Shown piece after piece: positions 23,535-36,449 of a stretch of 64,000 bases of DNA; within the stretch, counting starts at the first letter, position 1; each line of letters begins with the position of its first letter. Made by a program: the position numbers and the translations under genes. Source of the stretch: Pomphorhynchus laevis (taxonomy: Eukaryota; Acanthocephala; Palaeacanthocephala; Echinorhynchida; Pomphorhynchidae). The stretch is from positions 24,580 to 88,579 of the forward strand of contig WNNJ02000425.1 of assembly GCA_012934845.2 (NCBI GenBank), in the 5' to 3' direction. The notes under the pieces were generated by a model. The model worked only from the letters and a program-made list of their open reading frames with translations, was not told the DNA's origin and did not search any database.

Positions 23535-26180
23535 TTAGTTTTGATAAAATAAATGAACATAAATGTACCCGTAATCTAGAATTAATTGAAAATAGCGCAA
23601 ATGGCCTATAAAGAGTTGCATTGTCATGTAAGATTGTAGATGCTTTCTACTAGAGTGATGCATTCGTAGACATAATAAAGGAGCACGTGCAATCGAGAAA
23701 CTTATCTTAAGTTTCAAGTGCCCTAATACATCACTATATTGCTCTGATTTCGACCTAGAGGTTATGGAGGCAATGTTCTTCAGTAGCTTAAAAGCTCGCA
23801 ATCCAATTCCTCCGGATGTAGAAAAAATTGAAGGTACAAACTTTCTTTCTTAAACACTGACAATTCTGTAAAGGTAATTGCTGTTCTTGAGTTTTTCATT
23901 CAATTCAAAGTCAGTGAGAGGCCAACTGCTGCATACGACGGAGCATGTCTTGAGAAAAAAAGACATCAAAGCGTCCCCAGATATCGATTATCTTGTTGTT
24001 CATAGCAAAAAATGTCTAGGCGAACATTGTGATTTCTCGTTGTAGAATTATTTTTTGAATCCTAACTTGTCCGGAATTTTTTAAATGTTGATTCAACTTC
24101 GAAGCCGTGGCATATTTTTGATAATGCATAAGCGTCGTTTCCAAATCTCACTATGACGGATTATCGGTACACCACCTCGTTTACATTTTAATGCGTGAAT
24201 GACGTCGTTTGTTAATCCGCATATACGTGTTTTCTTATTTAGATCATGTGGATTCCATCCGTATCTGGAACATAGGGCATCTCTAAATTCACGAGAATGC
24301 ATATGAAAGTTTTCAACGGTTAGATGAAACGCACTTAGCTACAATAATGTGCCATTCTGGGTAGCATGGTTAATAGCATTCAAACTTGCTTGTTGAGCCC
24401 TTTGTTTGACATCATTTAAACGATTCATATAAACGTTATACGTTGGCATGAAATACTTTTTAAAATACCGGATTGTATTTGTCGCAGAGTTTCTCCTGTA
24501 AGCTCCGAATCATAAGTAGCACAGATTAATTGTGAATTTTCATGCTTAAGTGTGAATGCGAAATGGTGTCTAGTATTCCTAAGCCTCCTAGCTTATGAGG
24601 AGAGGTCAATATTGTCCACCAATCATCATTCAAGGTTTGACTTGTAGAGATGGTAAAAGCATGTCTTTTAACATGGCCAACAGTATTGACAAATGCACAA
24701 ATTCAAAGTTTGTTTTGCTGAAAAGTGAGTTCATTTTCATTGTGCTGCTTTTGTTAGACCGGCATAAGATACATGTGGATAATCCTCGGACACTTCTATT
24801 AAACGATCAAGTTGCTTAGTGCAACTTTGAGATTTATCGAGTGCAACCGAATTTACAAACTCATTGGTGCCTATAAGATGCCAAGAATCATAAAGTCATC
24901 CGATGATATTTAAATTTATTTCGATAAGCATGTTTGATTTATTTTTGATAGATGAGTAAGAAATTGTTTTCTCAACGTTAACGTAATATCCATATTGAGG
25001 TCCGATGACTTTGAATATATTCTATACTATAGTTAACTCGTCAATGGTACCAACAAATAAGGTCAGATAACTGAATCTATGTATTTTATATTATATATAA
25101 ATCAAATATCGATAAATAATAAATAATTATATACAATTTTATACAATTTATATTTATATCAAGTTAAAATAAAAAATTGATATTTAAAATAAAAGTTAAT
25201 TTTTATGAATTGACTAATAAATAACGTACGATGTATCAGTATAAGGATTAGTGGTAATCAGTAGGAACTGCTGTGTCATTAAATTTGAGTCATCAGCAAA
25301 CCAAACTTGTACGATGCTGGGAACACTAATTTTAATTCTGTTGATCAAGGGCAGTGAGGTCATTGAGAAAGCCGCCATAGCTAAAGCGTTCTCTTGTATT
25401 AACCCATCACGATAAAAGATGCTTGTACCGCCAAGCACTAGCTGAGCGTCTGTTTTGTAAGTGTTAGAAAGAACACAAGTTAACGAAGAACATATGTATT
25501 GTATATTGTGAATAGCAGCTTTTCGATTCAAAGAGTTAAACACATTAGATGCATCTACAGCAAGAACACAATGTTGTTTATTCGACATAAATGCAAATTT
25601 GAGGGAATAAATAAAAAACTCAATGCCGCCTCGTTGTGATGCTGCAAATTGGCTTCTTCCAACCACATATTTTAAGTTGAATTTTACAACCTTAATTATA
25701 GCTTTACATATTATGCGTCTCGTCTTTTCACACATTCCTATCGTTCGTATGTCCGCGGATTTCTTCGGAATAGCGACAAGCCTACATGCCGTAAATGCAT
25801 CAAGAACTCCAGGAGCAATTCCATCAGTAGTTAATCAAATTGTGAAATCAGTCATAGCTCTGGCAATATTGCCTCAATGATTTCAGAAACCTGTGAGCAT
25901 AAACTTCCATAAAGTTGAATTACATCCTGACGGAACTGCACATCAGTTAGTTTTCTTACAAACTTTGATAATAGCGTATCCGTCAATTTGCGTGAAGCGT
26001 ACACTGTGATAAGTAAAAAACATCAATCGGTGATAATATAAGATATTCAGGACGTGGTTTTGTCCGGGTTACGGTGTAAATTTTCAAGCATTTTCTTGAC
26101 TGATGAAGATCTAACTGTAACATGACGGCATATAATACCTGACGAATCCTTATTATCAAGGACTGCGGAACTTGCAGCAA
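23535..26180 (-). mobile_element. F1 retroelement: RT plus restriction-like endonuclease, decayed
   Basis: Minus strand, in order: RT motif 1 (ACRLVAIPKKSADIRTIG) and RRIICKAI near 25790-25700; motif A VLAVDASNVFNSL near 25575-25540; a divergent motif B (LIQENALAMAAF); and catalytic VWFADD near 25310-25290. GPQYGYYVNVEKT follows at about 25000 after a foreign insertion. Then EFRDALCSRYGW, HALKCKRGG and RHSEI near 24295-24145 form a Cys/His and endonuclease start, and a C-terminal stretch (QYSDVLGHLK) runs to 23535. RT followed by a restriction-like nuclease is the plan of early-branching non-LTR elements, which cut and prime on target DNA. The frames are interrupted throughout. Clade not recognised. 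Confidence 0.7.
25072..25274 (-). repeat. PLE 3' tail inserted inside F1 RT
   Basis: Between F1 codons for FADDSNL and those for GTIDELT lies about 200 bp of PLE tail. Plus-strand order: terminal signature TCAGATAACTGAATCTAT at 25073-25090, AT-rich middle, ATGAATTGACTAATAAATAA near 25205, and GGAACTGCTGTG at the other end. F1 sequence resumes on both sides, so the tail inserted after F1 and is younger. Confidence 0.75.
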
Positions 26181-26853
26181 TTTAATCCTGTAACATTAAT
26201 CTAACAATATTATTTTTCCAATCCTTTATCTGTGAATCTTTTCTGGGTTCACTAAATAATGACTGTAAATAATTGGCCCCGTCAAAAAGCTCTTTGTATT
26301 TTATTATGATACCACAAAAACAATTTGTTCTCTTATGTCTTTCGAATCACAGTAACTTCTTTTATCGAATTCTTTGGAGTACACATTGCAAGAATATTGT
26401 GGCAGACTTGAGAACAGAGTCCTCGTTATTTTTTACGTGCCATATGGAAACAGAAGGTTGCAATAGCATCTATTATAATATAACTTTCAGAACATAGAGG
26501 CAGCATCATGATATTTGACTTTTATTAAATAGCCAATTGATATAGCCTTCCGATATTAGAAAGTTAAAAGTTATTGCAAACCTGATTTTAAATTTTCTTA
26601 TTCTGAGTTACCAAATAATTGTTGGTTCACTTGGTTTGAACATTTAGAAGCACTGCAATTATAACAAAACTTTCCAGCTTTCCTACATTTGCAACACTTG
26701 CAAACCGCATTTTGTCTATTACAACCACATCAATGAATTTCCTTAGATGGTAGTCTCCAAGAATTGCAATTTGCATAGTGCATTATTTTCGAATGCATAT
26801 ATATGATTGTATTGTATTTTATATAACTCTTTGATAACTCTGGATTGTATATT

Positions 26854-26970
26854 GTAATCAGTCGAATGTAATCAGTTAAATATAATGAGTCTTCAGAATG
26901 TAATCAGTCGAATGTAATCAGTTAAATATAATGAGTCTTCAGAATGTAATCAGTTGAATATAATGAGAAT
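26854..26970. repeat. 46-bp tandem repeat
   Basis: A unit containing two GTAATCAGT-type submotifs plus ATAATGAGTCTTCAGAAT repeats about 2.4 times with a 46-bp step (starts 26854 and 26900). It is flanked by unremarkable AT-rich sequence. Confidence 0.9.
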
Positions 26971-27162
26971 TTTTTAAGGGTATAAAAATTAAAAATAATC
27001 TTTAAAGGGTATAAATATAAATTAAATAATAACAATAAAAAATTCATAATTACTTAAAATTTGACTTAAATTCTTGCTTTGGTAAGCTGATTAATAACGA
27101 AAGCTTAAATACATCTAAGATTAAGATTTTGAACACATATATTTGATGAAATTATAAATTAA

Positions 27163-27400
27163 ATGAAAATAACACAAAATTATAAAAGGAAAGATCAAAT
27201 TAATGAAGATATGTATACAGAACTTACTAAATTAAAAGATAACTATATAATAACAACTGTTGATAAAGCTAATAATTACTTTGAAGGGGTCGAAACGTCA
27301 AATGTAGGTCTGGGTCAGCAGCTGATGATACCTACACAGACTGATTAGTAGCGTCAAGCTGTATCAAAAATAAAATCAATACCTGTTAGGATAATATTGT
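27163..27400 (+). mobile_element. PLE RT N-terminal fragment joined to hairpin repeat R-G
   Basis: 27163-27283 reads MYTELTKLKDNYIITTVDKA, matching the RT start of the PLE at 50930-52075 (MYTELTKLKHNYIIKTIDKA). At about 27285 it switches to repeat R-G: GGGTCGAAACGTCAAATG and, 20 bp later, CAGCAGCTGATGATACC, then GATTAGTAGCGTCAAGCTGT. The same sequence ends the hairpin at 57395-57590. GAAAC precedes CTGATGA, the permuted order also found in R-A to R-C. Confidence 0.6.
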
Positions 27401-30084
27401 GCCACAATCAGAAAAATATGAGCTCACATATGCATTCAAGTTAAACAAAATACAATGTTCAGCTACTCGATTATTTTTAATTACACGCTGTTTATATTTC
27501 TGAATAGTTAACCTTTAAAATGTAACAATTGATATTTAGAAAATTTCACCTTCCCAAATAATTATCTTCTTAATAGAAATTCCTTTATATTTCCTCTGCT
27601 ATAAACAAAAGTGTAATAAATTATCTTTTAGTTTAGATATCATAAATATTGTGATGAGTAGATTACTTTGATAGTCATAACTGGCAGTATTTGGTTGTAT
27701 TAACTTACTAAATTTTGTCAATTATCGTCCCTTCTGAACAAAATCAAAACCGATTAAATTAGTTATTGTTTTGATTGTATTTGATTTTACACCGAGAAAT
27801 AAATGGATGATCCTGGATCTGAAGTGTTACTCTAAAGTTTAATATAATGTATATATGTGTGACATTTCATTCATCTAACATAAGACGCTATGGTTTCTTT
27901 CAAACTTCAACAACAACTTTCAGATATAAAGTATCTATTTTGAGGCAGCTTTAAATAAAAACTTCAGGTGAGATTTGTTTACCATTGCTAGGCATAGAAA
28001 ACGTGTGATCCATCTAGAGTCAGCATTAAACGTAAGATTGCAACAGATCAAATCGTTAACTATTTTTGTTTGACTATTAAGTACATGAAAAGCATGTTTA
28101 TATAAATTTGTTAAATTTATATTACCACGTTTGATTATCTTTGGAGTATATTTAATCATGTTTGACTCCTCCCTCCCGAAATCAAATTTGATCTTTGGAG
28201 GAAGGGGGAGGGCAAGTCATAATTAAATCAATATTATTTATTTGTTAATTTTTTATTGGCAGATAAAAATTTTCATATTTACATTTGAGGTTATTCATTT
28301 TGAAGAAACCAATATTTATACATCCATCAATAGTATTATATGTTCGAGTAATTAGTTCCATCACTGTACTAACGCATCTGTCCATCTAAGTTTGATTCAA
28401 ATAACATTTTACAGTAAATTTATTTATACATTTTATCTTAAAGTATAAGCACATTGTACATGCGTAAATATGTATTTTGCACCAGATTCTGAAATATCAA
28501 TCTGCCTCCAAGGAGAACATTAAATTATTAATTACATTGTTAGAGAAAAGTTCACTAGTAAAAGGAGTTTTTAATCTAGTAAATAACGAGTGTGTTTGAA
28601 TTAAATCATTTTGAATTTGTGAATTTTTTTAAATTTGTAGATGTGATAATACCATTTTGTATTTTATATTGAGATTTAGGGTATCTATAAATACATAAAA
28701 AATCTTAAGCAATACTGGAAACGTAAAAAATACTAATTTCTGGATGATAAATGTATTAGCTACTCTATACAAATGAAATAATAAATAATATAAATACTGA
28801 ACATTAAAATATATTAATTATTAATATATTAATATATTAATATTAATTTATTAATATTTCAATATATTAATATATTAAAATATATTAATATATTGCTTGT
28901 GTAAATTATAATTATGTTGCCTAATTAAACGTTCTATGGCTATTATATTGTTCAGGGCGTTTAAACATCAAGAGGAATAATAAAATAAGAAATTATTGTT
29001 CACAAATGTTTGACTATCGCAATAGTTCTTTTCAAATGTCATGTTTTAAGACTCAAAAATGTTATAACACCATAATAACACTATAATTATGTTATTTTAA
29101 ATAACTAATAGTGAAAATATAATTACGATATTGAAAATTTGACTAATTTTCATTAAACAAATATTTTACTCTCTACTGTTCAATGAATAATTAATTCAGT
29201 AAATTTGAAACATGAAAATATAAAATGCAATGGTTTTTAAATAACTAATGCTAGTTCGTAGATTGATCTTATTACCATATCGTAAGCACTTAAACCTTTT
29301 AGAATTAATAGATATGTTGCATTTAAAATTAGTACAATATTATCAGGTAGCAACTATTTCCCCATAATTTTGGCTCGTCAGTAATATATTCATTTTACTC
29401 TCGAATGCATAGGAACTTAAAACGTGAATGTTATCGTATTATATATATATGATTGTGACTCGTATTCTTAATGTTTTTCACTAATTCTGCTTGAATCCAA
29501 GCATTGCAAAGTATATTTAAGACTTATCATGCATTGCTACTTGATCTAAATTGCAACTACTATTTTATACATGAAATGAATTCGGTTCTGGCTACACATC
29601 ACAAGTTTTAATACTAAAATAATGCTTATTGTAATTGACAATATATTTGTGCCACATATATCATCCTATCCATATAAGAATAATGCTTTCTTAGCGTGTT
29701 TCTTTATGCTTCTCAACGAATTGGTTTTTAATAATCACTTTTTATATTACGATTAATTATTTCGATCTATTTTTGATTTTCATTCGCGTCTTTTATAGTG
29801 CATTCGTGCGCATTCTTAGGAAGGTAGGATCGATTTCGATCTAAACTCCCGGTAAAAGGATTTTTAGATTATTTATCAATATTCTACTATATATACTACC
29901 TTAACTATATTTACTAGCTCTTTATTTATGTAATAAGTGGTTGGATATTTACTGAGAATGTTGCACACTGACGAAAAGCATTTTATACATCATTCCACAA
30001 TAAAACTAGTCATCTTTGTAGTACAACCCTGTGTACAATATTTATCGTTATTTACTTTATTTAACTCAATTATACGTATTATTT
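27401..30084. other. AT-rich stretch, no gene recognised
   Basis: No gene supported. A run of ATATTAAT-type palindromes occupies 28800-28890. A GGAGGAAGGGGGAGGG purine tract lies at 28196-28213 close to a CCTCCCTCC tract at 28167-28177, and the two could pair. Confidence 0.4.
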
Positions 30085-30352
30085 TGATGACGTATTATTT
30101 AGAGGAAAAGGGGTCGAAACCTAATAACATAGCATTTCCTACTGATGACCTCTATCTTTATACGAATATATTGTATATTACAGTCAATTCATAATAATTG
30201 ATTTTTATTTTAAATTTGAATAGTACATTTTATCGTTGTATAAATATTAATTGTAAACATCTTATATAATTATTTATTATTTATAATTATTTATCTTTAT
30301 TTTTAATTTATATATAATGTAAAATAAGTAGACTCAATTAGCTGATCCGACT
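30085..30352 (+). repeat. Solo PLE 3' tail, nearly full
   Basis: It opens with GGGGTCGAAACCTAATAACA, then TTTCCTACTGATGACCTCTA, the landmark CAGTCAATTCATAATAATTG, an AT-rich middle and the terminal signature AAGTAGACTCAATTAGCTGA near 30327-30348. Order and spacing match the tail below the PLE stop at 13818. No PLE coding sequence precedes it. Confidence 0.7.
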
Positions 30353-32094
30353 GTCAATATAATATTTTAAGTCTCTTAGAATCTAAATTGACAATTCACC
30401 ATTCGATTATCTGGGATAAGCAATCACTAATACGGCATTGAAAAATCTTATTTGTTGAGGTTTACTGTTTCAATTGATAAATATTAGCGTGTGACCAAGC
30501 AAAAGCATTTGAAGATTTTTGTAGTAGAAATACAATTTCCTTGTCTATTTTACTATATTCAAGACGTACATTCTACTCACTTTAAATTTATAAAAAACGT
30601 TCGAACGAAACTACAATAACTATGATTTAACATAATAATTTAATATAACTATATTTCAATCAAACAAACAAAGCCAAACATAAATAATATAAAAGTTGAT
30701 ATTTAAAATACCACCATATATTTGAAATTTAAATTATTAACTGAGCTGCAAAGCACCCGGCACGAGTCTTTTACTTGAACATGATAAACTTGTTGGGTTA
30801 AGCGTGAATTTTTTTAACTTATCCTTGCGGTACATTAATTAGATTTACATAATCCTCCTAAAAATTGGTATAAAGAAAATTCCCGTTAACATTTCCGGAT
30901 TTGACAAGGCTAATACATCAAATGATTTAATTATACATTAAATCCATTATATGATGGTAAGCCAGCTGTATGTATCACACATAATCTGTCTTGGACACAT
31001 ACAAGATCTGACTGGATGCATTAGTGAAAACAATCAGTAAAGAAACTATCAATAGGCACTCAACAGCATTAATTATCCATGTTAACAAGTTTTTTACATT
31101 TGCCGTGATCACCTTCTTTCGGCAATGTGCTTCATGATGTCTACGAAGGATATTTCGATGGTCATGATGATTGATGCAAATAAAGTCACAGACATGTAGC
31201 ATCAGCGATAAATAATTTCAAATAAATATATGCTAAATGACAATATTGCTATAAAAACAAGTATTTGCGATTACTTTGACTATCCGATATTATTTCTGAT
31301 GGGCCAAATATGTAAATTGTCTGATTTTATACGACATTATTTCATCGATAAATCAGAACAATATCATAAAATATCATTTTCGTTTGTCGTTGTCTCATAT
31401 ACATATTTTGGTTAGAAAATAAAAGCGTTTATTTTTACTTTTTCATTAAGGAAATACGCTTTTACGTTTCATATGATATTAGAGGAACTAGAAATTATGT
31501 CGTTGCGTGTATTTTGATATTTTTGTGATTTTAATTTTCTTCTTTCATCGCGACTGCAATATAATTTAAATATATTTTTAGGCACGTACGATTTGAGATT
31601 TTGCTCAGAAGTTCCTTTGGGATTTTGGTACTTATTTTAAATCTCATTCTGATTAATAATCTGACCAGGACTTGATGGTATAAAGGCTTTATTCAAATGC
31701 TGCATTATGTTTTAATAAATCTACAATATGCTTAAGTTATTTATCTTTATTGCCTGTTTTAATAATACCCACTATAATAGATTAATTACAAGACGACACT
31801 GTCATCAGTACTGATAATAATAACAAAATAATAATTTCATAGTGCATTTTTTATTTTCAGTAACACAAAGTGTCTATGATGGTTTGTAACTTTTAGACGA
31901 GAAATAAATAGTTAAATGCAAAGCATAGTCTCCTGGTAATACAGTGCACGTTACATATGATGATGCTATTCACGATCGTAAACCTCTTGATTTTAAACTT
32001 TTCGCGAATTGTTTTCAATAAAAAATCTATAGACCAGAGCAATAATAACAATATCTATAGATTGCATATTTAACACAGTGCATTGGTTATTAAT
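30353..32094. other. AT-rich stretch, no gene recognised
   Basis: No supported gene. A short chance frame at 30975-31202 (-) shows no recognisable domain. Confidence 0.4.
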
Positions 32095-32163
32095 AATAAT
32101 TATTATTATTTTTTGTTTATTTAATAATTATATAAAATACGTAAACTCAGTTAGCTGATTTGA
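32095..32163 (+). repeat. End of a PLE 3' tail
   Basis: Only the terminal part is present: ATTATATAAAATACGTAAAC followed by TCAGTTAGCTGATTTGA at 32126-32163. Confidence 0.55.
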
Positions 32164-33883
32164 TTATTATAATCGCGTTAGTGTGTGATGTTGGCTTTAT
32201 TTTTACTAAGGAAAGTCCTCCTTGACATAAATACCGTTTTTGTAATTAAGATTTGCAGAACGTTTTTGAATATCATCAATATTTTTGCATATTTCATTAT
32301 AATGCTGGATTAGGTGAAAGTTTAGAATAGCTCTTGAATACTCTGTATAAATTTACGTCTTTATATGAGTTTTGTTATTGTCATCTTTAAGCTCGTGAAT
32401 TTCAGTTTTGTGATGGATGCCATTATTTCGAAGCTTGCGAATTTAAAACGCTTAGTGAGATGATAGTTTTAAGTGGTTGAAGTAAGGTCATCGATTTTTT
32501 TTCAGACAATAAAGTTAATACTATTTTGATCTTATTTGATTTATTATAACAAATTGACAGAATGCAAAATTTTAGTAATTGCATTATCAATCGATTATTT
32601 AGGGAAATTTTTTTTAATGAACTAAATGATAGATAAATGTATAACAAAATATCATCCTTTTACGTGAGAAATCCAAAGCCACGATACGACTTTTTGGCAA
32701 TTTATTTACCTGTTACAAGCACAGCCTGGCTTATCATTAGGCATCGATTTGTAAATGGAAGCCAGTTGTTTTATGCACTATATATAAGATACTTGTATTT
32801 TTTGACTGAAGACTTGTTTATTGTGTTGCATTGAATTTTTGGATTCTTTTATTGCTAAATATGTTTTTTGTTAAATGCAGTATATTTGTGATACGCGGTC
32901 AGTTTAAATTTTTATCTAAAAAAACAGTTCGTAAAATGATACTTATTTAATTACAATTAATTAATTTATATATTATTTATATAGTTGAGATTGCCACTCG
33001 AGTACTGAATTACTTTAGAATTTTTATTCTAGCGATTCTTCCGTATTAATTATTTTTTAATTCAATACTATTGGTTGTATATCGAACAAGCCTATAAAGT
33101 ATTTTATAATCATTAATTACAAAACAATTTTTAATTTAATAAAAAATAAATTATGCTTAATCATTATTTATTTACTTATTAATGTTGTGATTTTTGTGAA
33201 ATATGTTTAAGAAGGTACATAAACTTTCGTAGCACAGCTTATGTTGAAAGTATGTGTCAAAACATACAAGGTGCATATGTGGATAATTAAATAAAATTAA
33301 TGAAAGCCGTTTCATCATAATTATGCCTTATAAGTTGAATACCTTTATTACTAAGTTAGCTACTCTAATAAGTAGCATTGAAAACGTTTCATATAATAAG
33401 TAGCATTTTGCATTGAAAAATGCAAAATGATAAAAGTCGTTGTGCTTCAATAGTAAAGGCGAAGTATATTCGCTGGCGAAATATATTCCATAGCTTCGTA
33501 AATATTCCCAGAGACATAAGAAATCCCGATACTAAATAAATATACATTTCATTGTTTGCAAATATAATACAAACCTCAATATTTGCAAAATATATATATT
33601 AATATTTAACAGTCAACAAAAAGGAATATAATGTTGACTCTTAATTGATTCAAGTTCTAATTGATACATGTTATAATTTCAATTCTAAATTAGGATTATA
33701 AATTCCAAACTCATGTAATTTGTAAATTCGTGTTATACACGATATTATATACTAATGCTTATGTATATTATATACTAATGACAATAAATATATATGTTAA
33801 AAGTATATATAGTAAGTATAAATTAAAATATTGCCTAAACTGGTTTAAAAATTGTCTTGATTGTTATAAATACTTTCAATTTT
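32164..33883. other. AT-rich stretch, no gene recognised
   Basis: Nothing beyond chance frames. Repeated ATAAGTAGCATT near 33366-33412 is a small local duplication. Confidence 0.4.
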
Positions 33884-33906
33884 TGAAGAAGCCGCAAGGC
33901 GAAACG
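33884..33906 (+). other. Hammerhead-like core motif (variant)
   Basis: TGAAGAA is followed by GCC-GCAA-GGC (3-bp stem closed by a GNRA tetraloop) and GAAACG. This is the direct order CUGANGA, stem II, GAAA, with the first C replaced by T. It lies about 90 bp before repeat R-A begins. Confidence 0.3.
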
Positions 33907-33989
33907 TTAATTGAAGAATTAATTATTGTTTTTTGTTAGTAGAGATCGATAATCATATTTCGTATATATAACATAATTTGAGGTATTCA

Positions 33990-34448
33990 CTCGGCAACAC
34001 TCATCAGTAGAATGAGGTACACACTGGTCGTTTCGGTTGCCTGTGTGACATTGTGAATAAAGGCGTTTCCGACACTTTGCTTAATTGTCTGAGGCTTTCG
34101 CTCTTAACCAGATCGAATTGCTGTGCGGACCATCCTTAAACACTAGACAGAGGTTGTTGCTGAATTGTCGCTGCACTCGTTGGATCCTAAATGGATACAG
34201 CAGGTATAATAGTAATGCACGAATGTGCTGAGTAGACAACGGTCCAGCATTTCTAACGAAATACAGCATTTATACTAAATGGGGTTGCTTGATAGACTGG
34301 ACTTCGATTCACGACTTTCAGTCACCATGTCACTTCTAGACGACCACTTCAGCATCGAAATGATGAGTACCCGGCAACACTCATCAGTAGAATTAAGTAC
34401 ACACTGGTCGTTTTTGTTGCCTCTATGACATTGTGAATAAAGGCGTTT

Positions 34449-34449
<1 letters not shown>
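33990..34449. repeat. Tandem repeat R-A, about 1.2 units
   Basis: The same roughly 380-bp unit as at 60269-64000. Landmarks: CGGCAACACTCATCAGTAGA at 33992 and 34374, and GCTTGATAGACTGGACTTCG at 34287. It runs straight into a (TA)n tract, exactly as the distal array borders (TA)n at 62151-62214. Confidence 0.9.
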
Positions 34450-34526
<77 letters not shown>

Positions 34527-34530
34527 TATA
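34450..34530. repeat. (TA)n microsatellite
   Basis: About 80 bp of alternating TA joins R-A to R-B. Confidence 0.99.
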
Positions 34531-34532
34531 AG

Positions 34533-35745
34533 TGCGAAAAATCGCTTGAAACTGCGGTCCAGGAGCCATTACTGGCTACGATTGATTTTTTATCCATATT
34601 TGCTGCTACATAACTGGACTTCGATTATCAGCTCCATTCCATCAATTTAATGTAGCACTCGAGACGTTCCTAACGACCCAGCAGCCATCGTCAGTCAAAT
34701 GAAGTGGTTATGGTGCGTTTCGACTGCTTTCGTGATTACTGTAAATATACCAGCAATTCCTCACGATGCTAAACGAAACTCAAGTGCATAAAGCGTTTTT
34801 ACTGGCTTGTTGCGTGCGTGGACCTTCTAGTTATCCTTTATATGCACAAATGCGTATCTGTTGGTTACGAAGGCACTGAATCTCTCACAGGATTCCAAAA
34901 GAAATGCGTTATTATATAAATTGTTATTGCGAAAAATCGCTTGAAACAGCGGTCAAGGAGCCATTACTGGCTACGATTGTTTTTAGTTCATATTTGCCGC
35001 TAAATAACTGGACTTCGATCATCAGCTCAACCTGTCTAATGTGTCACTCCGAGACGCTTCTAACGACCCAGCAGTCATCGTTAGTCGGATGAAGTTGTTA
35101 GCGTACGTTTCGACTGCTTTTGTGATAACTATAAAGACACCAGCAATTCCTCACGATGCTATACGAAACTCAGATGCAGAAAGCGTTTTTATGGCTTGTT
35201 GCATGTGTGGACCTTCTAGTTATTCTTTATATAAGGCAAATGCGTATCCGTTGATTACGAGGGCACATAATTTCTCACAGGATTCCAAAAGGAATGCGAT
35301 TTTTATAAATTGGTAGGGCGAAAAATCGCTTGAAACTGTGGTCCAGGAGCCAAAACGAGCTACGATTGATTTTAAATTCATATGGGCTGCTAAATAACTA
35401 TACTTCGATCACCAGCTCCATCAGTCTAATGTATCACACCGAGACGTTCCTAACAACCCAGCAGTTATCGTCGGTCGAATGAAGTGGTTAGGGTGCGTTT
35501 CGACTGCTTTCGTGATAACTGTAAAGACACCAGCAATTCCTCACGATGCTAGACGAAGCTCAGATGCATTAAGCGTTTTCATGGCTTGTTGCGTGTGTGG
35601 ACCTTCTAGTTATTATTTATAAAAGGCACAAATGCGTGTCCGTTGGTTACGAGGGCAATGAATTTCTCACAGGATTCCAAAAGGATTGCTTTATTTTTTA
35701 AATTGTTCGTGCGAAAAATAGCTTTAAACTGTGGTGTATATACCA
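34533..35745. repeat. Tandem repeat R-B, three units and a partial
   Basis: Units begin at GCGAAAAATCGC at 34533, 34929, 35318 and 35711, giving steps of 396, 389 and 393 bp. Each holds CAGCAGTCATCG-like sequence and, about 35 bp on, CGTTTCGACTGCTTT. On the minus strand this is GCAGTC-GAAAC, then CTGACGA, then GACTGC, so the two halves of the core are enclosed by a 6-7 bp stem. No protein is supported. The unit structure parallels R-A, with which it shares only the core region. Confidence 0.9.
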
Positions 35746-35785
35746 CAGCTTAAAAAAGTTTGAGAAATAATTAACCTACAATATA

Positions 35786-35813
35786 CTGACGAAGTCCCTA
35801 TAAAGGACGAAAC
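35786..35813 (+). ncRNA. Hammerhead-like core, direct order
   Basis: CTGACGA (35786-35792), one A, GTCC paired with GGAC (35794-35797 and 35805-35808), then GAAAC (35809-35813). The 4-bp stem II closed by a short loop and both conserved boxes match the hammerhead core, apart from one extra base after the first box. Stem I partners were not identified. Confidence 0.35.
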
Positions 35814-35865
35814 GTTTAAATAAATTATAAGTGTCACTGCCTGTTTTCTACACTTCATTAAAGCA

Positions 35866-35924
35866 TATATATATCATTTGAAGTATACGGAATAAATCTT
35901 CCGTATTCTTCAAATGATATATAT
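35866..35924. repeat. Perfect-arm hairpin, about 26-bp arms
   Basis: ATATCATTTGAAGTATACGG is faced by CCGTATTCTTCAAATGATAT across a loop of about 7 bp. It lies about 50 bp beyond the hammerhead-like core. Alternating AT palindromes follow to about 36070. Confidence 0.85.
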
Positions 35925-36188
35925 AGCCGAATCGACTTCCGATCCGGAACCGCGGTACACATCAAATTCAATATATATTGAATATATATGTATATATTAT
36001 ACATATATACAATATATATGTATACAATATACAATATATATTCAATATATAAGTTATATATTATATACTTATGACAATACTTTGACAGAGTTTTTTGTAT
36101 ACCTTAAATATAATTAAGGAGAGTGAGACCATTCCGCGTGAATTTCTTGTAAAACATGTAAGCCAGACGCGAAAAAATGACGAATGCC

Positions 36189-36214
36189 GTTTCGTCATCA
36201 CAATGACTCATCAG
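36189..36214 (-). ncRNA. Hammerhead-like core in R-D, left arm
   Basis: Minus strand: CTGATGA (36214-36208), stem GTCAT/ATGAC closed by TGTG, then GAAAC (36193-36189). Stem III could be ACG/CGT around five bases, giving a GTC cleavage triplet. Stem I pairing is not convincing. Confidence 0.4.
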
Positions 36215-36423
36215 TGCCAGATCCCTCCCACTACTGGATGCAGAGGAGAACTGGCAGACGGCAATCAATGAATGAATCAATGTGAATGATGTACTAGAAA
36301 ATTTTCTAGTAACATCATAGAGTACTAAATCAGTACTACAGCTTCACCAAAAAGGATCATTAGCAAAAGCAGAGGAGGACTGGCCAGTCCTCCTCTGCAT
36401 CCAGTAGTGGGAGGGATCTAGCA

Positions 36424-36449
36424 CTGATGAGTCATTGTGATGACGAAAC
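36424..36449 (+). ncRNA. Hammerhead-like core in R-D, inverted arm
   Basis: Plus strand: CTGATGA, GTCATTGTGATGAC, GAAAC, identical to the left-arm core. Two oppositely facing copies mean either transcript strand would contain one. Confidence 0.4.

Noticed and set aside
34275-34597. Frames encoding (YI)n stretches
   Set aside because: They are translations of the (TA)n microsatellite.
36424-36449. Calling a proven, active hammerhead ribozyme
   Set aside because: Stem II and the boxes fit, but a convincing stem I could not be drawn; only a core-like label is justified.
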